A program made the translations under genes and the position numbers. From assembly GCA_028456385.1 (NCBI GenBank), contig JALNQF010000100.1:1-64000 (forward strand): 64,000 bases of DNA, given 5' to 3'. The notes under the pieces are model-generated. The model worked only from the letters and a program-made list of their open reading frames with translations. It had not been told where the DNA came from and ran no database searches. This stretch comes from Ophiosphaerella korrae. Its lineage: Eukaryota > Ascomycota > Dothideomycetes > Pleosporales > Phaeosphaeriaceae. Shown one piece after another: positions 35,042-44,342 of the stretch; position 1 is the stretch's first letter; every line of letters begins with the position of its first letter.

Positions 35042-37142
35042 ATGGCGCAGGTTGGGCCTTCCTCGCAGCCACTCCTTCAGCAGCCATTTCTTAACAACGC
35101 CAACATGTCCAACCAGGGGAACGGCTCAGCCCAATAGGCAGGACCGACACCAACGCATCCAGCAAGCTTTCCACAAGCGCCGTTACACTCTAAAACAACA
35201 ACGACACTCGTTGCCCCTAAAAGGGGTACAACAACAGTGCTTGGAGCTTTATCCAAAATCCCGGGCGTGGGACCTTTAAAACGATTATGGAATAGTAGCT
35301 GGACTGCCGAATGGCTCAGCTGTGTCTTCGCCGTACTTTCACTTTTAGGCCTTGTTGCTACACTTATCGCGCATCAAAATAAGCCTCTTCCGCAATGGCC
35401 GCAATTAGTCTCTCTCAACCCCATCGTTTCTTTGTTCGCGCTTCTTATTCGGTCGGGTACGACAGTTGTGCTTTCAGAAGGTTTGTTGACTGACCGTAGG
35501 AATAAGCCAGTCGAAATGGCAATGGTTTCGGCGATCAAGAAAGTTAAAGGATATGGAAAGCATTGATTCTGCTAGTCGTGGAGCCTTTGGCTCATTTTTA
35601 TTGCTTGTCAATTTTAGCCCAAGATCGCGACCCTAGTAAGTCTGCTTATCTGCGCTGGCTTGCTATTTGCTTATGTTTTCCTGAAGCTACATCGCTGCTT
35701 TTGGCGCATTCCTTACTATGATGTCCGCTTGGGCTGGATTTACTTCGCAACAAGTAATTTCGTTCAGTCAATGCGCAGTGCCAAACCATGCTGCGGAAGC
35801 AGGAGTTCTTAAAACAAATTATTACGACGACAAAACCGACTATGTTGGATCCACACTTCGCGGCGCCCCTATTGATTCTATGGTTGCTGCTATTGAACTG
35901 GGAATGATTCAGTCACAATCTCCTCGAGAACTTACGGGCGTACTTAGCTCAGGGTGTCTTTCCGGAAACTGCACTTTTCCGTCGACCGATGGAGCAAGCC
36001 TCCAAACCCTTGGAGTAGCTCATTCTTGCAGGAATGTAACATCCTATGTACGCAAAATACACCATCATTCACTGAACAACGGCTCAGTGAATGATGCTTG
36101 GTTCTGGGCAAACGTTAGTTACCCCGTGAATACAAATATCACAAGGAACCTAGAGAGGCAAATAGGAATTGAATACGGAAATGGCGCGACAATGTTGGTG
36201 ACTGGCTCCCATATCGACGAGGGCCAGTTTGGAACAGTCCAATTAATGTGGAGGGACAAGCTCGGCCCTGATGAAAACTACACAGCCATGCATTGCAACC
36301 TGTATCCAACCATCAACACGTACGGAGTCGCTATTACAAACAATATTATAGATGAGAAGTTAATGGAAAGTGTTCCTATAGGTATCAACGGAGCATACAA
36401 GTATTCAAATGTCAGCATTTTAATCAGGAGCAGGCGTGCGGGCAGAAAGGTACCGAGGAACAGGCGCTGGGAAAACTGCAAGCGACAAGCTGCTGAGGAT
36501 AAAGAGCTGATCCCCGTCGTGGAAGAAAACATCGACACTACCCCGGAGGAATTCAACAACAGCACTAAGTCACCGGATGGCCGATGGTATTATGAACGAG
36601 ATTGTGTTTATTCCGTGCACGCCTGGTCCATGACTGGGTCTAGCTAGTATCTAACCGAGATGTTCGAGGGGAAAAAACTCACGGTATTTGGAGGCATCAT
36701 GGGTTCGGTATACTTGCGAAGATTATGGCGAGAGGGCAACATCACCATGAACTCTGTGGACCAGGCGATGGGAAACCTGGCTGCCTCTATGACAACAGTC
36801 GTCAGATCTCATGGAAATGTCAATCAATCCTTTCCAGCGAAAGGAACTGTGTGGCAAACAACAACATGCCTACAAATTAGCTGGCCATGGCTTTCTTTTC
36901 CCGCAGCCATGATTGGCCTGTCTATCATCTTTTTGGTGTTAGTGCAGATCGAAAACCGAGGAATCAAGAGTGAAAGGCTCTGGAAGAGCTCGGTTCTTGC
37001 GACATTGTTCCGCGATGTGGACAACACAATGACGGCAAACCTAGGGAAGCTAGTAGAGAAACAGGACATGAGCGGGATCGCAAATTCGACAAGTGTGAGC
37101 TTGGAGTCGAATAGCCAAACATTGAGACTGGTTCAGAGATAG
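35042..37142 (+). pseudogene. DUF3176-family membrane protein, disrupted
   Basis: From ATG 35042 the frame hits TAG at 35135-35137 (SAQ*AGPTP) but stays coding. It then reads the DUF3176 N-terminal membrane block (TAEWLSCVFAVLSLLGLVAT). A 19-nt insert at 35481-35499 (GTTTGTTGAC..CGTAG) shifts the frame. Past it, ISQSKWQWF and SIDSASRGAFGSF continue the family pattern. A normal intron fits at about 35635-35691. Another TAG at 36645-36647 (SS*YLTE) precedes the C-terminal part, whose last membrane segment is near 36885-36945. DUF3176 proteins are fungal multi-pass membrane proteins of unknown function. With two stops and one frame change, this copy is almost certainly dead. Confidence 0.75.
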
Positions 37143-38694
37143 TCCAGTGGCTGGGCGACTGGTCAAAGAGCATGCACAAACGTTCCTGTCTGTGTTCACC
37201 TTCAACCTTGTATGCGAATCTTGATCTTGGTCTTGATAATTCTAGCAGGCCCCACCACAGCAACTCTGGTGGTAGATCGAGAGCCCCATCAACCTAGGCC
37301 GATGAGAAAAAAAAAATACTAGAAGAGAATTTGAGCTTGTAAGAAATTCTTTTCAAAGGATAAAGGCTGATTGGAACAATGTGGAAAGGCATGACGAAAA
37401 CGAACAAATTGCTTCATGATTTTTCCGCTTGCCGTTGGTGCCGTACCTGCTTCACCCTGACCCGTGCGTGAACGTTGAGCGAACGGTGGCATTCCACGTC
37501 GCATGAGGCTTACCTTAACATGGTGCTAATCCCTGTTGTTCCTGGATACTACTGGCTGGACGCCCTTTTAGTTTTTCAACTTGCACATGCGATCGGTCGC
37601 CACATTGCGATAAACTCTTATCCTCCCGTGCCCGTGTCATGATGAGGCTCACAAACATTACGTTGGCACTGGGTGCATCATCTCAAGTGGAGTCCCTAGT
37701 GCACTGCTGCACATGGCGATAGATGAATAGGTACCATGGGTATCTTATACCTAAATGTCTAAAAGGAGATTATCTTGCACTGATGAGGTGACGCGTCAAT
37801 GAACAGCAGACCGACTCTGAGAGATGGCTGGTTGCAAAAGCATGGATTGAGCTGGGAGCTGCAACATGTCAACACATGCGTTGACACCCCGAAAATCGCA
37901 CAAGAACGGGTTGTGCGTTGGCCAATCCAATCAGACCTGCAGCTGTTGAGAGATGAGGAGTGGGCAACTGATGGGATTCAATCGGAGCAGATGCGTTCTG
38001 GAAGAACTGGTCTCCACAAGCATTGACGATTCCTAGAGGCCGCGCATGTATCCTGACGGGTTGCCCCACAGCGTTGGCGATCACAATTGCGCGGCCCATC
38101 ATTTGCTTCCTTCCCCGGACATGTTGAGCTGTGCGCCACAGGCGACAATAGGCGCAGACTCAGTGCGATGTTGGACAGCCTGCGCGTGCGATTGACGGTG
38201 ACAACATGTTGCTCTGTCATGTCAGAGGCTGGCGTATGGAGCGACAACACGTTTGCAAGCCTGTTTTTTGCTGGTCAGCTTGGCCAGACTCAGCATCTGA
38301 AACAGCGGGTTCCTGAGCCAGGAACACCAATCAGGAAGGCTAGCAGTAAGGCCCCATTTACAGGCACGGCTCCCTATTCGCTGTGCCTAGATTAGCATGG
38401 CGATTGTCCGTGGCACGCCATTCCTCTTCTGTTGATAGGAGATGAGATGGGGGCCCCCGGCTGAACTGCCTTTTCATCTGTGTCTGTCCGCACGCTGTCC
38501 CCTTCTCCTTCTCCTTCACCGCTGTCCTAGGTATTTTACCCTACTGTCCCTCTTTTGACACCAGCACATTCTGCGCGTTCACTCCTTCACGCCCGAATAT
38601 CTGCTTTGCGTTCATCCACTCATTTCAACTCCAACGCTGTTGAACGACGTTACGACTCCAACCCTACAACTGTAAACGATTCTTGACAATCAAT
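37143..38694. other. Intergenic boundary between accessory and core parts
   Basis: 1.55 kb. Small ORFs on both strands lack protein character. The last ~250 bp are C/T-rich, as in fungal promoters, and precede the secreted-protein gene. Nothing else was recognised. Confidence 0.5.
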
Positions 38695-39763
38695 ATGCGT
38701 TACTCGTCCGCTGTAGTGCTTAGCACTCTCACTGTCGGCCAGGCCGTTGCTGCCAACCTGCACAACCGTCATGCCGGCTTCCATGCGCGCCGCGAAGCGT
38801 GAGTCGCTTGGCAACAGCTGCGTATCGTCAGTTCTAATCTGTTGCAGGGCCAAGAGAGGCGAAAACGATGTCGACTGGAAAGCTGTCGCCTATGACCTGA
38901 AGGATGTCAAATGGGATCAAGTCAACTGGAGCTCTGTTTTCGCATCCTCTACTGCGCAGCCTACGCCAACCCCTCAGGAGAAGAGGCCCGTTGCCACGCC
39001 CACACCAACTCCTGAACCAAAGAAGGAGATCCCTGCCTCGCCTACCTCAAAGCCTGCCGATGCATCCAAGTCATCCGCGGCTCCTTCAAAGCCAAGCTCT
39101 ATCGGCGACAAGATTGATGATGTTGTTGATGATGTGATGGATGGCGTCGCTGCCCTCGCCGCCCAGTTCAAATATAAGGTTGGCACAAACTCCAAGTCGT
39201 CCTCGGGTCAAAATATCTGGATTGGCAAAGATGGTACCTACGGCATGGACGTCACCAACGTCGGTACCGATGATGCTGTATGGTACTGCTGGGCTGATCC
39301 AGTAACATCAGCACACGCTGCCCCGTTCGTCAACACCGCCACTCCAGATATTTCGGTTAGCATCAAGCCTGGCAAGACCGTCTATCTAAGCTTCCCCCCA
39401 AAAATGCCTACTGCTTGCGCACCTCTGAAAGCCGGTCTGCCTGACCCATATGGTATGATCTCAAACACGTGGGCTGAAGCAAACTTCAACAGCGGCTATT
39501 TAGGTATCTTTGATGTCTCCCGCAACCCCAACATGCAGGGTTCTGTTATCACCATGAAGGGATCCAAGTGCACATCTGATTTCAAAAACTGTGTCTTTCA
39601 GTGCAAGGACCCAAACGCTACATCCTGTAAAGAGAACTATGAGCTCGTCAACTGTGGAGCACACAACGGCGGTCAAAGTGGCATCGATACCCAGTGGGGT
39701 GCATCCGGCGGTGGTTGCGAAATGACAACAGAGCCTGAGAGGCTCAAAGTCACCTTCACCTAG
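38695..39763 (+). CDS. Secreted Asp f 4-like protein
   Basis: Exons 38695-38798 and 38848-39763, separated by a 49-nt intron (GTGAGT, branch TCTAAT, TTGCAG), encode 339 residues. The N-terminus (MRYSSAVVLSTLTVGQAVAA) is a signal peptide. A dibasic region (residues about 30-40) could be a propeptide cleavage site. A Pro/Thr/Ser-rich linker (about 68-120) follows. The C-terminal domain (about 140-339) contains IWIGKDGTYGMDV, VYLSFP and several cysteines. It resembles fungal secreted proteins of the Aspergillus Asp f 4 group, whose biochemical role is unknown. The upstream exon supplies the signal peptide and decides the start. The call rests on remembered family pattern, not alignment. Confidence 0.72.
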
Positions 39764-40866
39764 AGATTCGAACATTTTGGCTCTCTCTGGGCTCCTGGCT
39801 GTGTCTTGTATACTCCTTCATACCCTTATCTCTGCCCTGGATATTCCTCGTCCAACGCAGCAATTGTCCTGGGAAATCCTTGGTTCTAGCAGAATACCCT
39901 GCGCATCGCTTTTGGATATTAGTTCGTTCAATATTGGACTGGGGCGTTTTACTTTCCGGCTCTTATTGGCCAATGTCTTCGTGTATAATTGTTTGAACGT
40001 GTCTGTAGCAAAATTAAAATTTAAAAAATACCTCGGTGGACTGGCCTAATGGCGATTATGAGCTTGTGGCGCCGTGACAGATTAATCGACTTTGATGACC
40101 AGCACCTGGTGTAGTGAAGACATTAACAAGAGGACGAATGACATCGCATGTCGATGGTACTATTTGGTGAACCGGTTTTGAAGTTTTGTCAATGGCCGCC
40201 ACAAGCCAGTTGCTCAGGCACTAGTTGTTTCAACAGGCGGTATCCTTAGGATCATAACTCTTGGATTGGCTGAAGACGAACAACGAAGCATGTTATCGAT
40301 AAGCGCCATAATCTACCATGGTGGCTACCATCCGATGGTAGAGAGAAATAGCTGTTCTTGATTCAAAAGATTGGCATCCGACGACGGAGTAACGTGGACC
40401 ACGCCGCAAAGAGATGAAACAAGGAACAAACTCAGCGACGTTTCGGGTTTAGGCAATTCTGCATAGAAAAGTCAAGAAAGAATGCAACAGATTGTTGGGG
40501 ATCTACGAACTTATCAAAGGACCATCACGTAAGGGAAGGTGCCGGTGCCGTGCGGATGCATTGAGGGGCCCGCTCTTTCTCCCTTGAGTGCCAGACAGTC
40601 GGCGGCATGCACGGAGGCCAACAAAGCTGCATTTCCTAGCAAAAGTGCGGCACGGGTGAGGCACAGTGAGGCACGGTGAGGCGCAGGTTTCAATTTGAGC
40701 TCATCCATATTGTCACAGCTAAAAAAACTCCGCCTTATTCCGTAGAGGTCTAAGCCAGCCACTGACGACGGTACTTGTACACGGTCGAACCAAAGCGACC
40801 CCAAAATTTGGCTAGCTCTATGAATTCAAGGGAAAGAGATGCACTTTTACTCCGCTACGTCACCAT
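39764..40866. other. Intergenic between two convergent genes
   Basis: 1.1 kb. It contains a hairpin-like CTACCATGGTGG/ATGGTAG region near 40315-40343 and three 10-bp direct repeats (40656-40685). No gene is supported. Confidence 0.5.
40656..40685. repeat. Three 10-bp direct repeats (GTGAGGCACR type)
   Basis: Units start at 40656, 40666 and 40676, the third with one change. A small minisatellite with no assigned role. Confidence 0.6.
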
Positions 40867-43800
40867 TTACAACTCGTCGTGATCGGGCTGAGCATCCTCA
40901 CCGGCGCCACCAGCCGAGCCGTAGAGCTTGGAGGTGATGGGGTAGGCAACGTCGGACAGCTTCTGGAACTGCTCATCAAAGTCCTCAGCAACAGCTGTAG
41001 CAGCGTTCTCCTCAAGCCAGTCCTGGGTCTCCTTGACGGCATCCTTGATGGTCTCCTTGTCGTCATCCTCAATCTTGCCACCTAGACCCTCTTCGTCGTT
41101 GACCTGGTTCTTCAGGCTGTAGGCATAATTCTCAAGCTTGTTGCGAGACTCAATGCGTTCACGGTTAGCCTTGTCTTCCTCAGCGTACTTCTCGGCCTCG
41201 TCAACCATGCGCTGAATGTCGTCGCTGCTAAGGCGGCCCTTGTCGTTGGTGATGGTGATGCTCTCAGCCTTGCCAGTGCCCTTGTCGACAGCGGAGACCT
41301 TGAGGATACCGTTGGCATCGAGCTCGAAAGTGACCTCAATCTGGGGAACACCACGGGGAGCGGGACTATCATCTGATTAGTTTATACAAGTGTTGGCCAA
41401 TACGAGATGACTTACGGGATGTTGGTAAGCTCGAACTTGCCGAGATTGTTGCTGTGAAACGAGTCAGTTGATAATTCCACAGCGACGCTTGTGACGAGCA
41501 GAAAATTGATGGCGATGAAGGACATTCCGGTCTTTGGCTGAGTACTCGCAAGGTTTGCAGTAGAGACCACAGCCGTCGGCGACAACGGATTTGTGGCGGG
41601 GACTGGCAAGGTGGCGCTGCAGATTGCTTGACCTTGGGAAAGAACGATCACAGGGAGAGCAGTGGAACTTCTTCTCCTTGAAATAACGCCTGTCTTTGGC
41701 CGTGTTCTTGGGCTGCGACCTCTTATTGCACTCAGCCTTGAAGGCGAGGAACTTCTTCTGCTCCGCTGGGGTTCGCTCTGCCTTGTTCTTCGCATCCCAA
41801 ATTCTCCGGACCTCGTGCTTTCTCTTAAGAGAGATAATGGCCATGAATTCCAGCTGTTCAGCAGTAAGGTCGAGGTCGTCGACTCCATTGATGCACTTTT
41901 CGGAGAGTGGACTGTGAGAGGAGAGGCCCGACCATTCATAATCATCGCGCGACCAGGGACTATCCGGAAAGCTGTACTTCGTGGTCCGCTTGTACATAGA
42001 CCAGAATATGAGATAAAATGCGGCCTCGATGGCGATGAGTGCAGCGCGGAATGTTGGGACATGCGCTGGAGCAGGAATTGGACAGTGGCAAAGCAATGCT
42101 GCATGGATCTGCTTGTAGCCCTGGTTCTTCGCATCTCGGACTCGACTGGGCTCGATTCTACGGTTCTTGTGCTGTACCAGGCGTGTTTGGACTCTATATT
42201 TTTTGGTGTCGGTTCCAGAGCCGATGTAGACCATGTACCGACTGCCCTTTTTTAGGACAAGGACATAGATACCCCATGATTTGGTAGGGACGGCGTCAGG
42301 GAGAGATAAGAGCCAGTCAACGCTTGGTGGCGAACTGCCTTGGACGGCGTCGAAAAGCCCGTCAACGAAGGTGAGACCGAGTTGAGGAAAGAGCCCGACC
42401 AAGTTGTCAAGTTCAGGAAAGAGAGCACGAAAGCGAGGATTGATCCAGTCCTGAACAGAAAGGCACAGCCAAGTTGCATGTAGAATGAGTGATTCGATGT
42501 CGACTGCATCGTAGAGCATCTTGCCTGCATTGCTCGGCATCCGTGAGGCATGAGGGAAGAAAAAGGCGACGAGATGGCATACGACTCATCTTCACAGCCA
42601 GAGGCAGGTGCATGTGGATGGTAAACACCCTGTCTGAGTAGGTGCGCTGGGCACCGAGTCCGCTGAGGAAGGTGCAGCACGGAATGTCCAAAAAGTAGAA
42701 AAGGAAGAAAATAATAAAGAGGAACACTGAATAATAGAGAGGAACACTCACTTGTCTTTCGTCAAAGCACGTTCGCCTTCAAATACCTGGATCAAGACTA
42801 CTGGCTGGTTATCGGCGGCCGTGGAGAAGATCTGGCTCTTCTTAGTGGGAATGTTGGTACCGCGCTTGATGAGAGTGGTCATAACGCCTCCAGTGGTCTC
42901 AATACCGAGGGTAAGCGGGTTGACATCCATGAGAATGATCTCCTCGGTAGCCTTGTCACCAGAGAGAACACCACCCTGAACAGCAGCGCCGAAAGCGACA
43001 GCCTCATCGGGGTTAACGTCCTTGCGAGCCTTCTTTCCGAAGTACTCCTCAAGCATAGCCTGAACCTTGGGGATACGAGTAGAACCACCAACGAGGACGA
43101 TGTCATCGATGTCGGCCTTCTTCAACTTGGCGTCCTTGAGAACCTGCTCAACAGGCTTGAGCGTCTTCTTGAACAGGTCGTTGTTGAGCTCCTCGAATTT
43201 GGCGCGCGTGAGGGTCTCAGAGAAGTCGTTGCCTTTGTGGAAAGACTCAATCTCAATCTTGGTTGTCTTCTGGGAGGAAAGCGTGCGCTTGGCCTTCTCA
43301 ACCTCGCGCTTCAGCTTACCCATCGTCTTGGCATCCTTGCTGATATCGACGTCGTTCTCCTTGTTGTACTTCTTGACAAAGTGGGAGATGACACGGTTGT
43401 CGAAGTCTTCTCCGCCCAAGTGAGTATCACCCGCAGTAGATTGAACCTCGAAAACGCCCTCCTCGATTGTAAGGATGGAGACATCGAAAGTACCACCACC
43501 AAGATCATAGACGAGAACCTGGCGCTCCTTCTTGTCGGCGACCTTGTCAAGACCGTAAGCCAAAGCGGCAGCGGTAGGCTCGTTGACGACACGGAGGACG
43601 TTGAGACCGGCGATGGTTCCGGCGTCCTTAGTGGCGGCACGCTGGGCGTCGTTGAAGTAGGCGGGAACAGTAACAACGGCGTTCTTGACGGGCTCGCCAA
43701 GATAGCTCTCGGCAATCTCCTTCATCTTGCCGAGAACCATGGCTGAAATTTCCTCAGGTGTGAAAGTGGTCTCCTTCTTGTGGACCTCAACACTGACGCG

Positions 43801-44342
43801 GGGTTGGCCACCCTTGTTGATGACCTTGAAGGGGAAGTGCTTGATATCATTCTGAACGGCCTTGTCTGTGAACTTTTGTCCAATGAGACGTTTCTGCCAC
43901 ATGTCAGTACTCAATGGTTGGAATTCTGGCCGAGTTGCTTACGATGTCAAAGATAGTCCGGTGGGGGTTGCTGGCGTACTGATTCTTTGCAGCGTCTCCA
44001 ACAAGACGCTCGTCGTCGGTGAAGGCAACCCAAGATGGTGTGATACGGTTACCTGGTGAAGATGATCAGCTTATGTCGGTTGGGAGGGCGGCGTCCGAAC
44101 TCACCTTGGTCGTTGACCATGATCTCAACCTTTCCATGCTTCATGATACCGACACAAGAGTAGGTCGTTCCCAGATCGATACCAATGACGGGACCAGAGA
44201 CGGCGTTCTCATCCTTCAGAGGCTCTTGGTCCTGGGCGTGTGCCGTCTTTGCCAGCATCAAACCGCCGACCAGGACGAGGAGAAGATAGAAGGCAATGGA
44301 CCATGATGAGCGCTTGCTAGCACTCTGCGAGCTCCGTGCCAT
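40867..44342 (-). CDS. KAR2: ER chaperone BiP/Kar2 (HSP70)
   Basis: Five exons (44342-44105, 44052-43943, 43893-42752, 41451-41416, 41365-40867) encode 674 residues. An N-terminal hydrophobic signal (residues about 15-36) precedes the HSP70 ATPase motifs: [26 protein letters not shown] and [13 protein letters not shown]. The peptide-binding domain begins near [12 protein letters not shown], and the protein ends in HDEL, the ER retention signal. BiP folds secretory proteins, drives post-translational import and senses unfolded protein. Introns 1, 2 and 4 are 52, 49 and 50 nt. Intron 3 is 1300 nt and holds a nuclease ORF. Exon 4 is only 36 nt. All splices keep the frame and the protein appears fully intact, as expected for an essential gene. 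Confidence 0.96.
41464..42540 (-). CDS. GIY-YIG endonuclease with two C2H2 zinc fingers, nested in a BiP intron
   Basis: An uninterrupted 358-codon frame. The GIY-YIG core spans about residues 85-180: G90-I91-Y92, Y105-I106-G107, the Arg/His block TRLVQH at 119-124 and the likely metal-binding E172 in AIEAAF. Two zinc fingers follow with identical spacing C-x2-C-x12-H-x5-H (C294, C297, H310, H316; C328, C331, H344, H350). A nuclease head with a zinc-finger DNA-binding tail recalls intron-homing I-TevI. Similar GIY-YIG/C2H2 proteins are, to my memory, scattered and unnamed in fungal genomes. The ATG at 42540 is the first in frame after an upstream TGA; how the ORF is expressed is unclear. Its TGA stop lies within the host intron's branch site. 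The intact frame implies recent activity or selection. Confidence 0.85.
   Translation of the reverse strand: MPSNAGKMLYDAVDIESLILHATWLCLSVQDWINPRFRALFPELDNLVGLFPQLGLTFVDGLFDAVQGSSPPSVDWLLSLPDAVPTKSWGIYVLVLKKGSRYMVYIGSGTDTKKYRVQTRLVQHKNRRIEPSRVRDAKNQGYKQIHAALLCHCPIPAPAHVPTFRAALIAIEAAFYLIFWSMYKRTTKYSFPDSPWSRDDYEWSGLSSHSPLSEKCINGVDDLDLTAEQLEFMAIISLKRKHEVRRIWDAKNKAERTPAEQKKFLAFKAECNKRSQPKNTAKDRRYFKEKKFHCSPCDRSFPRSSNLQRHLASPRHKSVVADGCGLYCKPCEYSAKDRNVLHRHQFSARHKRRCGIIN
42711..42750. repeat. 20-bp tandem repeat abutting the BiP intron 3 donor
   Basis: Units 42711-42730 and 42731-42750 match at 18 of 20 positions and end one base from the splice donor (42751). The inner copy contains a near-copy of the donor context (TCAGTG instead of TGAGTG). 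Confidence 0.8.

Larger units (their letters stand above)
41452..42751 (-). other. 1300-nt spliceosomal intron of BiP carrying a nuclease gene
   Basis: The donor is GTGAGT after codon part GACAA. The branch site CTGAC is at about 41464-41468, and the acceptor is TTTCACAG. Splicing joins TKD to NNNLGKFEL, restoring the HSP70 sequence in phase 2. The other introns in this window are about 46-89 nt. Without splicing, the BiP frame would stop at once (GACAAG TGA). A 358-codon ORF on the same strand fills 83% of the intron. Confidence 0.9.

Noticed and set aside
10902..37142. Calling 10.9-37 kb a Starship element
   Set aside because: Only a decayed DUF3435 gene supports it. No terminal repeats, target duplication or cargo boundaries could be found.
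41662..42255. 197-codon + strand ORF inside the BiP intron
   Set aside because: It is antisense to the GIY-YIG ORF and has no recognisable motif; the minus-strand ORF has clear catalytic and zinc-finger residues.
43237..43746. 169-codon + strand ORF opposite BiP exon 3
   Set aside because: It is a codon-bias shadow of the conserved HSP70 coding strand.
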